Both the position numbers and the translations under genes were made by a program. Of a stretch of 64,000 nucleotides of DNA, positions 11,769 to 22,882 are shown piece after piece. The notes below the pieces were generated by a model that had not been told where the DNA came from, ran no database searches, and saw only the letters and a program-made list of their open reading frames with translations. Location: contig OY987242.1 of NCBI GenBank assembly GCA_963920765.1, positions 37,658,002 to 37,722,001 on the forward strand, given 5' to 3'. Position 1 is the first letter of the stretch. Each line of letters opens with the position of its first letter. This stretch comes from Ulota crispa. Its lineage: Eukaryota; Streptophyta; Bryopsida; Orthotrichales; Orthotrichaceae.

Positions 11769-12691
11769 CTAGTCATTACAATTCTATGAATGCCTTTCTT
11801 AGGCTGATATAGAAAAGACCGATTGATTTCCTTCAATTCCTATATTGAACAGATTCACCAAAATTTCAATTGTGTATAAATTTTCTTAGATTTTAAAATT
11901 TTCAGTTGATGTTTATAAATTGCAAATGATTTTTCCTCAATTCATAGCTAGTTTTGACCTAGCTGCTAGTTCTTCTTGGACATTGCTCTACACAATTAGT
12001 TGTCATTTTTTTAGTGAACTCTTATGGAATGCCATTGCCTTAAAAAAATATGGGCCTTGTTAGTTATGTTTTTGTAACTTCTATTTGATAAGTTTAGACT
12101 ATTCCCTCCTTCAAGGTGTCAAAAAAGATCTGTCTTTAAAAATTCAACTCTAACTTGAAAGATCATGTGCAAAAACATATTCCAAACAACAGAAGTTTTA
12201 GTCTATGGTTTTGTTATTAATGGGAGTTGACATTTTGTACTTCTACTTTGAAAAAAAGATATAGTTTTCATCAAAAATTTGAGACTATAGTGTCATAAAC
12301 CATCAAATTTGAGAATTTTATATGTTATAGTTGACTAAGCATGGACTATCCAAATTTCATAAGTAACAATGCAAAAATTGGTTGCTTTGCAAGCATTAAG
12401 AGGTACTTGTCAAGCATGAGGAGACATGTTCAAATAAAAAAAAATCCAAAATATTGGAATAAATATATGCAAGAAGATATTACAAAATTTCCAATGGCAA
12501 GGACCTAGAAAGTTCATATTTTACATGAGAGTAATTAAATGCGTCATCTTTGCATTCATTTGGAGACTCTTTATCCTAAATTGTTGAAGGTATATTATAT
12601 TGTGTTGTTAAAGAATACTTGATTTTTTTTATTGCAAAACAAGTCATGTAAACCCATTTACTAAGGTAAATACAAGTTTGAGCATGATTAT
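11769..12691. other. AT-rich intergenic DNA, no gene seen
   Basis: Long A/T runs and stops in all frames. No repeat ends or protein similarity were recognised. Confidence 0.6.
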
Positions 12692-12815
12692 ATGCCCCCC
12701 ATGTGCCCATGTCCCCCAAGCCCCATCCCATGTCCCCATCCCATCCCCACGTCCCATCCCCCCATCCCCCATCCCCCATCCACCCCCCATCCACCCCCCA
12801 TCCATCCATCCCCCC
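12692..12815. repeat. CCCAT-rich simple repeat
   Basis: Imperfect repeats of CCCCAT, CCCCCAT and CCATCC make a strongly strand-asymmetric C-rich tract in otherwise AT-rich DNA. A G9 run follows near 12856-12868. Confidence 0.85.
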
Positions 12816-13009
12816 TCTTACCTGCCAATCTAGTAGTAATTATCCAATGGACAGGTAGGGGGGGGGGCTTTTTTTTAAAGTATTAGATATTGAAATAAAA
12901 TTGTTAATAAGGTTCAAAATACTATTCAACATGACTAGAAGTTCTACACATTAAAATTTAAATGGTAGAATTATTTGGTTAGAGGTGTTCCCATACCAAG
13001 ATAAATAAA

Positions 13010-13400
13010 CGGGAATTGAAATGTGTACCACACTCCAAAGTCAATTTTAAATTTTTACCATCAAAAAGCTAAATTTGAGAATTTGGAATTCAGATTTGGA
13101 TTTAGAGACCATGGTTTAGTCTAGAACCACAAAAAAGTTGCAATTCAACAACACCCAATGAAAAAGCTTATTTTTTTTTACAAACAAAAATAAAAATAAC
13201 ACTTTTCTCTCTAAATAAACTTTCTTATTGGGTGTTGTTGAATTGTAACTTTTTTTATGGTTCTAAGTTAAATCATGGTCTCTAAGTCCAAATCTGAATT
13301 CCAAATTCTCAAATTTAGCTTTTTGATGGTAGAAATCTAAAATTTACTCTAGGGTGTGGTATAGTAATTGAAAGGGTGTGGTACACATATTAATTTCCTA
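13010..13400. mobile_element. Foldback MITE, GTGTACCACAC family, copy 1
   Basis: Two arms of roughly 150-190 bp are inverted copies of each other (for example CAGATTTGGATTTAGAGACC at about 13091-13110 against its complement near 13275-13294), with a short T/A-rich centre near 13165-13215. The ends carry ATTGAAATGTGTACCACAC and its near-complement. The second copy, at 35965-36289, shares the ends only. Confidence 0.8.
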
Positions 13401-13821
13401 AATGAACCTATAAAATTAAATTATACTTAGGATTATATTTTTCCCATAGATTTATTACTAAATAATCAATTGTTAAATTTGGCAAAATTTACTGTATTCA
13501 CAAATTGGGATGCCATTCTTTCATTTTCTCCCCTTTGGACCTTCATATAACACAATCCAAAAATTCTTGTTAATCACTCATGCAATCAACAAGAACTAAT
13601 ACTAGTATCAATTGTTACCTCGTACAGAAATTTGGTATCTAACTACTCTGCAACTTTTGTCATTATAATCACATTACTCAGCTTGACACAAGTTCACAAT
13701 TTTAATTTTTATGTTCAGAAGTATAAGGGGAGCCAAAAATGTAAAGGAATTTGTTCAGCTACATTTGGATCACATATAAAGTCCTAATCAAAAGAAATAC
13801 ACAAGTGACTCTTGCATTGTA

Positions 13822-14374
13822 CAGTGCCCTCCAACAAGTCCTCATACACCATGTTTTGCCTTTAAAAGAACTTTGCTCATATGAAATGTGACTGGTATTT
13901 TTTTGTTTTGAATCATAGAAATTTGATTCTTATGCAATCTGAACTAAGCATACCAAATTTTGATTCCTCAAAACCAAAACATCATTTTTGGTGAATTATT
14001 TTGTATTAAATTCATGGTTTTACTTGATAGTTGATTAAAAAATATTGGTGATGAAAGTCTGAGAATTAATTGCATGGGTATGTAGGAAACATCCATACAC
14101 ACATCTTCTATGCTAAAAGGGACCCCCTTAAGTAACAAATATTTAATCTATAAAGATTTCCATGTAACTTGTGATATGCTCAAATTTTGTAAAATAGGTA
14201 TTTTTAACTTTTAACTAATTTTTCACCAAACAAACATAACATCATGTTGAAAGATACAAACTTAGTCACAATGTATGAATCAAATAGCAAAATTTGATTA
14301 TCATAGAGAAATATCTATTAGCAAAGTTCTTTAAATGGCAAACAAGATGTATGAGGACTTGTTGAAGGGCGTTG
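13822..14374. mobile_element. Pogo-like foldback element D (CAGTGCCCTCC ends, TA target)
   Basis: Begins CAGTGCCCTCCAACAAGTCC at 13822 and ends with its near-complement at 14374, with TA on both outer sides. It contains the module shared with elements A, B, C and E (TTCATCACCAA/TGCAATC block, here inverted, near 14030-14075). At 553 bp it is an internally shortened version of the 870-890-bp relatives. No transposase is present. Confidence 0.75.
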
Positions 14375-14731
14375 TACAACAATAATTTAAAAAACAAACA
14401 AAAAAAACTCAAAACTAAACACAATCACAATCTAGCAAAAGAAAATAGAGCCTTCTCCTTTGTTATTAACCTTTTAAAAGTTAAAAGCAAGGTTTGCGTC
14501 AATTGTCCAATTCTTGATTGAAATTCTAATTGGGAGTGTTATCATATAATTCAATAGTTTTTAATCTCAAGTAACTACCAAGTTAACTAGCCAAAGTGAT
14601 TAGTTGATAAATCTCTTGCTTCTTAGAAATATTTTGTTGATTTTTCTTAAAATGGTCATTTGTACCCATAAATGTTGTTTAGCTCCCTAAGGCTTTAGGA
14701 ATACTTTAGATTTCCAAATATTTGAAGGTGT

Positions 14732-14988
14732 AAACACAATATTCATTAAATTGGGAAAACGCAATTCCCAAGTTGTACTTCACCTAAAACCAAAAAAAGT
14801 TACCTTAAACCAGATCTCAAGGTATCAGATTCAATCTGAGCCACTAAGATTTTTTCCCTTGCAAATTCCTCCTTTCAAGTGAGGGCACGTGTACCAAAAA
14901 ATGTTGGAGCTTGGTTTAAGGTGATCACCTTAAACCTTCAGATGTCCCAAAATGTACTATTTTTCCCAATTTAATGAATATTGTGTTT
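14732..14988. mobile_element. ATTCATTAAATTGGG-family MITE, interior type 1
   Basis: Inverted ends (AACACAATATTCATTAAATT at 14733 and its complement ending at 14988) enclose a 257-bp element. The type-1 interior includes TTGTACTTCACCT, GCCACTAAGATTTTTTCC, GTGAGGGCACGTGTACC and GGTGATCACCTTAAACC. Other type-1 copies are at 17434-17730, 58205-58462, 58673-58930 and 59977-60236. Confidence 0.85.
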
Positions 14989-17433
14989 GTATTGTATAGT
15001 GCAACTTAGAAGAATAGTTAAATGCTAAATTTAAACAAAAGGATTGATTCATGGATTACCACCTCTCTATCAATACATTTTGTAAGATACATGAATTTAT
15101 GAAATAATTCTAACTTCTAAGCTTATCCTAAATTTCAAAATAGATGGACATATTTTTATTTCACAAAATTGTTTTTCAAATTTATCACAATGATATTTGA
15201 TTTTGATAGGCTTTGAGACTTGATCTCTTCTTATTTATAATTGTTAATATAATTATATTCTTATTATTATTTCAAACTAGGCCCCTTTACAAATGACTTC
15301 AAGCTTTCTTTGAAGAGGGAAATTTTGTTTTAAAATATAAACATACTTCTGTTTTTTGAACTATTGAACAATATAAAATAAAAAAGTTTTAGAGATCAAT
15401 ACTCATAAATGTTAGATATTACTACAACAACATACTTCCATATAATTGAACAAAAAATTTAAAATTTTGTGTGCACAAAAATTTTATGCTACACTAGACT
15501 AAATACATACTATCTAAAGTCCATTAGTAATAATTCTAAAATTACATTGATTTGCAAAATACTAACTATTAGTTGTTAGTAACAAAAGATTGGAAAGTAT
15601 TTGCAAATCACTTAAAAATATGTCCAAATCAAAAACATGCATAAGTTTGGGAAATACATCATGCAAGAAATTAGAAATCTCCCATATCTAGAACATGTTT
15701 AGAAAGTCCATGTTTACAAGAATAATTCACATTTAGTAAATATAGCATTTTTGTACATCCATTTATTGTTCAAAATTTAAATACTTGATTGTAAAGAACA
15801 GCAAGGGAGAAAAGACTCAAATAATATAAAGGTATGATCAATGGTGAAGTTGAGGGATTAATAGTATAAATAATCTAAAAGCATCCAATACAACACATTA
15901 GCAAAATAATGAACTTTAGATGTCCCTCCCATCTCCCTTTCAAGGGACCCCAATAAAGGTTTTCAATTTTTAATTTGTACTTTAAGATATAGAAGGTACC
16001 TTACAACCTACTTTTCCAGTCTAAAGCTTTGAGTGTAGTGATGGCTAAGAGCCTTGGGTTCCAATGGAAAAAAGCCGCTAGATGAATCACTCAATCATGA
16101 TGGTGCACAACACCAAGAAATCATAAAAAAATTATGGCATAGTACTTGATTGTGTCAACTCAAGTTTGTTATACCATATTAAAACCATGCCTTTATAGCG
16201 CTTAGTACTTGTAAAATAGGAAAATTATACAAGGCAACCACACTTCACACACACTTCTAATGTAACTTATGAATGTATCCTCCTACTCTCCCAATGCATT
16301 TTTAAGAGAGTCACAAATTAAGAGGCATTTGAAGGGCTCATAATTGGGCAAAGTCTTTGCCCAATTATGACAAACAAGGGTTTTTGAAGGATCAAAATAC
16401 AACCTAAAATGTGCATTATTTCAAACTTATACACATGGTGCAACATGGTTGTATGTTGTAATAGTATGCATCTTGTCTCTTGGTCTTTCTTCCTAGGATT
16501 GTAGAGGTGAAGCATGTGGATCTAGAACATTTGAGAACAAAAAAAACTTTGACCTTAGAAAATTCTAGAAACAAGATCTTCAAATTTGCAAGTTTTTTCC
16601 TCAATCCCTTCAATGATTTAAAGTCTTGCACAAAAATCATGAAACATTCAATCGTCAAACAATTTGCATATTTAAAGAAGAGACAAAATTTATCTTTTAG
16701 GCATACTTGGATGTACTTTGTCATATCATATACCTAAGCATTTGAAAATAATCATTGTGCACTTAACAAATGTTGATCCATTATGAGTTAACCCCTAAAG
16801 GATGTTAATGTATTGTATATGCTCTCTTGTGTTGTATATAAATGGGGTATTTGGGTAGCACATGAATCTTACTGGAGGGGGATTTTTTTGACATTCATCA
16901 TTAAATCATTTCTTTAAGTACCCTCGTATATGAACACAGTCAACACTTTGGTTATCAACAGGATTACAGACACCTTCAGCCGATTCCAAGCCCCAAGAAG
17001 GCAAGAACGTCCATGTCAGTGATCTTTTCGACACATCCAATTAAACAATGCTTAGCAAGCTGTAATTTGGGAAGCCCCATTCCAGAATGGTTGTAATTTG
17101 TGCAAGGATACTTGCACTGAGAAACGTGTGCTAAATAGTATTGGAATGTGTAGCTTCGAACTAGGTGCCGATGCCTAGGATTCATAACACTGAATCAGTC
17201 TCGCTTGCATTACACAAGCGCATCATTGGAGTACTAGCAGTAACTGACTCTTGCACTAGTTTCGAAAGCGTTCCGCGTCGCAAAAGCTGTTTTGACGAAG
17301 ACGGGAACAAGCCACGTGAAACATATGCGTAGAAGCCTCCACAAGCCCAAACATCGCCATATTCATTCGAATGGCAAAAACTCAAGAAATTGTAGCCTTT
17401 TCAGATCCACTTTTGGAACTCAGATCTCCTGGT
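14989..17433. other. AT-rich intergenic DNA with one piggyBac-like end and a perfect hairpin
   Basis: No gene is supported. A solitary TTAA-CCCCTAAAGG end lies at 16788-16801. From about 16960 to 17400 the composition becomes clearly more GC-rich, with a weak minus-strand open frame at 17182-17385 that matches nothing I recognise. Confidence 0.5.
16339..16369. repeat. Perfect 15-bp inverted repeat with 1-nt loop
   Basis: CATAATTGGGCAAAG at 16339-16353 is followed after one base by its exact reverse complement at 16355-16369. The context is AT-rich and non-coding, so a terminator role is unsupported. Confidence 0.85.
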
Positions 17434-17730
17434 TTTTATACCATATCTGATAAATTGGGAAAAATGGTACTGTATCATTTTAGGTAAATTGGGAAAAACA
17501 AAGGTATCATTTTGTACTCCACCTCAAATCCAAAAAGTTACCTCAAACCATATTCAAAAGTATTAGATTCAATTTAAGCCACTAAGATTTTTTTCCTCAT
17601 AAATTTCTCCTCTTAGGTGAGGGCATGTGTACAAAAAAAGAACGTTGGAGCTCGGTTTGGGGTGATCACCTCAACCCCAGAAGTCCCAAAATGTCCACTT
17701 TGGCCCAATTTACCTAATCTGAGGTTTATA
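17434..17730. mobile_element. ATTGGG-family MITE, interior type 1 (end partly duplicated)
   Basis: Shares the type-1 interior (GCCACTAAGATTTTTTTCC, GGTGATCACCTCAACC) with 14732-14988. The left end is locally repeated: TAAATTGGGAAAAA occurs at about 17451 and again at about 17486. Outer ends have diverged to TATCTGATAAATTGGG. Confidence 0.75.
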
Positions 17731-18991
17731 TTTTGGAACCATTTTGAATTTTGCAACTTTGAGAATATTTTGGTGATTTAAAGTGAATTTGTGATGATGT
17801 CTTCAATATCTTACAACAATTTTTGTGCATTTGAATCTTGCTATATTAGCATTACATAATCACGTCATCTCACCATATATGATCATAAATCAAGGTATGA
17901 GAAGAATTGACAGCTAGTTTAAAGCTAGCTGTTTGAAATGAGAAAATTTTGTTTGCAATTTATAAACATTGGCTGAAAAACTGGTAAAAATTCTAAAAAT
18001 ACATATTTACAGCAACTAATTCCTTCATAAACCGGTTCAATACGGGAATCGAAATTGAAGGAAATTAAGCGAAAAAACTCAAATATTTCCGGGACCCTGC
18101 CATAAATCAAATGCATGCATTCATTCAACTTGCATACAAAGTCGACTCTTCTTCTGACACTGTCACATCAATTGAAGAGAAAATCAAACACATCGCGCTC
18201 TTGCTGTACCTTCCATCGATTCTGCGGATGATTAGGATTGCCACTTGTGGGACTTTTCATTTTCGACGGAGCTTGAAAAACGTGTTATTTGTCTGACGAC
18301 CCTCTTCCTGCTTTCCGGTACCTTCCATTTGTCTCGTTTTGAGGTCGGCGGAGAATTCTTTGGGGTTCATCTTGATATTTGCGTGGCACGGAATGACAAC
18401 TGTAGCATCACTTCAAACAAAACTTCAGCAACTTCCTGCTTCTGTAATGGAAATCAAAAAATTATGAGCACAGTACAAGTGAAAAGCATTAAGTACAGAG
18501 TTTCACGAGCTCCAAAATTTCAACACTTGAAGGTCCTGTTCTACTTTGCTAGTGTCAAAAACCTACTCAAGAGAAATTTGGTTTTTGAAAACTTATCGTA
18601 GCTTTCAACTTTATATGTTCATGTTGCAAAGTCATTTGTTTGTTGTGAGTGTTTGAAATTTTATATGATTTTCTGAAAATTTGTATTTAGTTTTTTGAAT
18701 AAAATTTGAGTAAATAATTTACAAATCACTACTCAATATACAAATCCACTATAGTTTAACTCGAACACATTTCCTTGTTTAGTCAACTTGTATTTAGCAG
18801 TAATGAAAATCCCTCTCAACTGCCCTTGCCAATAACCTTCAAATCAACTTCCTCCTACAGCAAAGATGTATTTGAACTTGAAAGGCCAATAATTCACACA
18901 AGATTTAGTACATTATACTACAGAAAAAATCCTACACTTAAAAAACTTTTATCTTGAACCGAGAATTCGAGATTGAACAAGAAAGGTACTG
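17731..18991. other. Intergenic DNA, no gene supported
   Basis: A moderately GC-rich patch at 18030-18480 holds two overlapping short open frames (18111-18296, 18245-18601) with no recognisable protein motif; I do not call them genes. The remainder is AT-rich. Confidence 0.5.
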
Positions 18992-19234
18992 TACATTTTA
19001 TTCGTTAATTTGGGAAAACCACTTTCCCAAAACAGATTTTGGGACTGACTTTTGTATTTGTGAGAATACATTGGTGATTTAAAGTAAATTTATGGATGAT
19101 TTATTCAAGATATTGATGTAAGGTTTTGAAGAAATTATCTCAAAATTCACTCTACATCACCTAAAACCTCTGAAAAATGAAAAATTCAGAAGTCCCAAAA
19201 TTGAGGTTTTTTCCCAAATTAACAAATAAGTTAT
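18992..19234. mobile_element. ATTCATTAAWTTGGG-family MITE, interior type 2
   Basis: Ends TTCGTTAATTTGGGAAAA and its complement. The type-2 interior includes TTTTGGGACT, TGTGAGAATA, GATTTAAAGTAAATTTATG, GATGTAAGGTTTTGAAG and AATTCAGAAGTCCCAAAAT, and is itself roughly palindromic. Other type-2 copies are at about 28641-28885, 33475-33730, 43312-43560, 52970-53124 and 54667-54910. Confidence 0.8.
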
Positions 19235-19426
19235 GCCATTTACAGCTACTCGAAGTTCGAATTAGTACCTGACAGGTCCGTGCCTTGAGGAGCTGTTAGC
19301 ATGTAACCATGCTGAAGCTGAATCGGTCCACTTGGCATTCCCGAGAAGCGTCGTCAGTGAAACCACATTCTCTCCATGACAAAATCTATATCAACGTCAA
19401 CATCTGGAAATGAATATACAGAGTTA

Positions 19427-19757
19427 GAGCATCTCCACCGGTGGTTCTGGTTCGCTTAAAGTGGATGAAAATAGATGAAAAATAGTCAAGTCCCTCTCAA
19501 AATCCTCTCAAGCTCTCTTATTTGACGAGTCTAGCAAGTCACTCTCTAAGCCATTATTCATGTACTATGCACCTTAAGTTTAGTGAGCTTTATTCTCTAC
19601 TTCCTTAGATAAGTAGTCAACTACTTATTTATGGGGTGTGTTGAAGTGTAAGGCCACCTTTTCAAAGAGCATGGATGGAGATTGAGAGCCTTCAGGCCTC
19701 GCCATCCCAGATGGAAAACTTTAAGCGAGTCTGGACTCTGGACCGGTAGAGATGCTC
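19427..19757. mobile_element. PIF/Harbinger-type MITE with TTA target duplication
   Basis: Starts GAGCATCTCCACCGG at 19427 and ends CCGGTAGAGATGCTC at 19757, flanked on both sides by TTA (19424-19426, 19758-19760). The GAGCATCTC end and TTA duplication are the usual signature of Tourist-like MITEs in plants. Its 331 bp carry no transposase. It lies about 280 bp upstream of the TATA box of the first HPP gene, so it could affect that promoter. Confidence 0.8.
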
Positions 19758-20032
19758 TTACAGGTTGTTTTTTCGCAGTCCTTGTACTGTACTGTACAGT
19801 AAGTTAAAGCGGTGCAATGCTGCTCATTTGCATTCACGATGCTGCTCAGAAACGCGAATTCCAGCAGGCATGCCTCGGGGACAGGTAAAGGGCGCAACAG
19901 CCGTGACGGACTGACGGTCCTGCGCCTGGCCAGCTCCATGCGCACCGCACTTTGAATCTCCTCCCTCCATCGTTCTTCCTGCTCTGACGCGCTTGTCGTT
20001 TCCATTGGCATGTGCAGCTACATCTGTGGCAG

Positions 20033-20040
20033 TATATAAA
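20033..20040 (+). promoter_or_regulatory. TATA box of first HPP gene
   Basis: TATATAAA lies in a GC-moderate region 267 bp upstream of the ATG at 20307, so transcription would start near 20065-20075 with a leader of roughly 235 nt. The leader resembles that of the second HPP gene (both have CACAGCTCCCTTGT and GACATTAAGTG/GGCATTAAGCG blocks). Confidence 0.6.
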
Positions 20041-20306
20041 CACTTCAGCTTCACCTCAGGAGTTCAACAGCTCGGTGAGGACTCCCCAAGCCTTCTACTA
20101 CAGACTGCTTCTCAAGGACTAGCATTACCAAGGCTCATACTTCTTCTGTAGAGTGTTTTTCACAGCTCCCTTGTCTCTCAACTGTGGTCTTTCCCTCACT
20201 TCTCTTGCCAAGCGCATGCATTCGCAGTAGTCATTCTCTGTATACCACAAGTGACATTAAGTGATTCTAATACTCATTCACTCGAGCACATCATTCGACG
20301 CTTGCA

Positions 20307-20861
20307 ATGGCAATGTCTATGCAGGAGATGTTCTACGGCAAGAGTGAGCTTGCATACTTCGATCATTACGGACTCTCGTACTCTCACTCTTACCAAACGC
20401 CGCCTCCCCTACAGATGAGCACGTTCGACTTGATGGTGCCAATGTGCTGCACCCGATGTGAAGACCAGGTGCAAGACGCGCTTCTTGTCTTGGGAGGCAT
20501 TCGGGATGTTGTTTGCGACGCTCCTATCCAGCGGGTAACTGTCACGGGATTCGTGGATCCTGTGCAAGCACTGAACCAAGTGAGGCGAGTAAAGAGCGGC
20601 GCTACGTTCTGGTCTTGCTCGTACAACACACAACGATACGAGGTTTCCTCGCACCAGGAACCGCGCCATTATATCCAACAAGACAGCAGCCGCAGGTCGT
20701 ACGTCGCAAGAGAACAAAGTTCGCATCCTGGACGGTACGAGAATCGATCAAGCAGCGACGGATATGCTCGGAGCTTGTGCCCTGCGTACAGAGACTCCAC
20801 CCAGACGCATTACATCAACGTCAATCCAACGATTGCAACACGAGTAGAGATGGAATACTGA
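20307..20861 (+). CDS. Heavy-metal-associated (HMA) domain protein, HPP type, paralog 1
   Basis: An intronless 184-residue protein. After a short Tyr/Ser-rich N-terminus, an HMA fold begins at about residue 38 (STFDLMVPMCCTRCEDQV). The metal-binding MxCxxC motif is Met46-Cys48-Cys51, with an extra Cys47. The rest of the ferredoxin-like fold follows (GGIRDVVCDAPIQRVTVTG, then VQALNQVRRVKSGATFW), ending near residue 105. The tail is Arg/Ser/Tyr-rich and ends YINVNPTIATRVEMEY. There is no CaaX box, so this is the HPP rather than isoprenylated HIPP class. Such proteins bind Cu, Zn or Cd and act in metal homeostasis or stress signalling; the specific metal cannot be told from sequence. It is a close paralog of the gene at 30853-31386, start Met and tail included. 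The ATG is fixed by the matching MAMSMQE start in both copies. Confidence 0.88.
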   Translation: MAMSMQEMFYGKSELAYFDHYGLSYSHSYQTPPPLQMSTFDLMVPMCCTRCEDQVQDALLVLGGIRDVVCDAPIQRVTVTGFVDPVQALNQVRRVKSGATFWSCSYNTQRYEVSSHQEPRHYIQQDSSRRSYVAREQSSHPGRYENRSSSDGYARSLCPAYRDSTQTHYINVNPTIATRVEMEY

Positions 20862-22132
20862 AAAATTGCAAAGACATTTCAGATTTTTTTTGTACAGGAT
20901 AATTAGCAATTAGCTGCATCGGCTCTACATTGGAGCGATATTTCGAAATGAGGTTGCCGATTGATATATAGCACTAAAATTTTGACCGGAACAGAGTTGA
21001 GCCCCTGAGGAATAGAGCTCTAGGGAGAAAGATGAGGACGATTTCTGTCTCAGTCTGTAGTTAGTAAGAGATTTTTTACTTGAAACAAGTGAACTCCACT
21101 CACATTAGAGAGGATGTGTTTACTGACTACACCCCGGATTACACCGCCCGCTTGCAAGTTGCACAAGGTCTGTCTGTGCGGCCACAAATTTATCAATAAA
21201 CAGGTGTTAACTTACTCTCCGCAATGCCATTTGTATGCTTCAACCTTCTTTTAGGATACAACAATGCAATACTAAACTTTCTTGGATGCATACTCTAAGA
21301 GTTTTTACAGCCGCACATTGAGTTCCTTTGCGCTACGATTTTCCAGAAAAAAATGCAGAAGTATACACGGCAATATAAATCGAGAGTTCTTTTCCATCGC
21401 GTGGCCATTTCATGTGTATCTTTAGCTCTTCTTTGTGATATTAGATCATGCAGGACTCCTCTTTCTTGCTTGGAAGCATTCTCTCGGGAAGAATCAACGT
21501 TCCTCCGGTTGCACGTTGAATCTCTGTGCACAAATTTTGTTCAAAATGAATCATTCTTCTCTATGTATTGAAAACAAGAACTACAGGTACTTGAGGCAAA
21601 AAATTTGTAATTAAATTTCAATCGTTGTTTGAGGATTTCTGTGCTAAAATTGCACTAGAGCTTCATTTCTCACTGCCCTCATCTTGAGCTACAGAGCAAA
21701 CCAAATGAACACACGCTTGAGGAAGCTCCGCGAAGAACGTCCGCCCTCCAGTGAAAACGTTTTGTGCTAATTATCGCTTTTTTGCTATGTGGCTAATTGT
21801 TCTATAGTATTTTTTGAAAAAATATGAAATATTTATCCAACTTTTATACACAGATTTGGAAGTAGGAGTTTGGATTTCAGGAATCCACTTGATGTCTATC
21901 TCATCCTACTAGTGCAATATTCTAATTTCTCACAAAATCATCATGAGATTTAGCTTTAATGAAAGGTTGAAAACATCCAACTTTACATTTGTAAAAAAAA
22001 TGTAGTCATCCTTGCTACTCAACCATTTCTTGGTTAGAAATAAAGCTAAGGCCACTTCATCCAAAATATTTTCATTGCAGGTGCCCTCACCAAGGCTTGA
22101 AACACAAGAAATGCTATACTTACTGTGAGCGG
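20862..22132. other. 3' region of HPP1 and intergenic DNA
   Basis: Moderate GC until about 21750, then AT-rich. Small overlapping open frames near 21295-21571 on both strands show no recognisable product. Confidence 0.5.
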
Positions 22133-22882
22133 GGATTAGTGAGCAGTGAGCTTGACTTTCTTGTCAAAATACAAAATTTCACCTATGTACACAAGGTCTG
22201 TAATTGTGTAGTATCCTTCCATAAGTTTTTATCACTTTCCTCTGTAGTTAAAAAATAGATATTTCTTTAGGAAAATCAAAATTTGCTATTTGATTCCTAC
22301 ATTGTGACTAAGTTTGTGCCTTTTAACAAGATTGTTACGTTTCCTAGGTGAAAACATAGTTAAAAAATAAAAACATATATTTTGCAAAATTTGGGCATAT
22401 CAAAGGTCTCATTGAAATCTTTGTAGATCAAACTTTTGTTACTTAAAGGGGTTCTTTTTATCATAAAAGATGTGCATATGGATGTTTCCTACATACTCAT
22501 GCAATCACATTTGAAAAATTCATCACCAATATTTTTCAATCAATTATCATGTAAAACCATGAATTTAATACAAAATAATCCACCAAAAAATAGGTTTTGG
22601 CTTTGAAGAATTGAAATTTGGTATGCTGGATACGGATTGCATAAGAATCCAAAATTTGAGGTTTGAATCAACAAAATACTAATCATACTCCATGCAATGC
22701 AAAGTTCTTTGAACTACAAAGGAAAGTGACAAAAATTTATGGGAAGGTACTTTACATTTTAAACTTTCACTTCTTGGAAAACTTGTCATTTTTTTAGTTT
22801 TTTAACTAATTTTGAGCTCAAAATTAGTCCCCGCTCATAGAATCTTGGCTCACTGCTCAAGGCTCATTGTTTTACGCTCACA
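22133..22882. mobile_element. Element with TGTGAGC ends, interrupted by a pogo-like foldback
   Basis: The left side (TGTGAGCGGGGATTAGTGAG then CAGTGAGC) and right side (GGCTCACTGCTCAAGGCTCA, with TCCCCGCTCA just inside, and GCTCACA at the end) are inverted relatives rich in TGAGC words. The inner part, about 22209-22754, is a separate element. Confidence 0.55.
22209..22754. mobile_element. Pogo-like foldback element E, nested
   Basis: The arms match those of elements A-D: GTTACTTAAAGGGGTTCTTT, CATGCAATCACATTTGAAAA, TTCATCACCAATATTTTTCA and ACAAAATAATCCACCAAAAA. The ends are partly eroded (GTATCCTTCC against GGGAAGGTAC). It lies inside the TGTGAGC element, so it inserted later. Confidence 0.65.

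Noticed and set aside
12576-12886. Trp/Gly/Asp-rich and Pro/His-rich open frames near 12.7 kb
   Set aside because: Translation of the CCCAT simple repeat.
17182-17385. Cys-containing 67-codon minus-strand frame as an exon
   Set aside because: No family match, no convincing splice sites and no continuation in neighbouring frames; kept only as part of a GC-rich patch.
20390-20902. Overlapping open frames on both strands inside HPP1 (and likewise in HPP2 at 30863-31412)
   Set aside because: Shadows of the HMA-domain frame, parallel in both paralogs because the DNA is similar.
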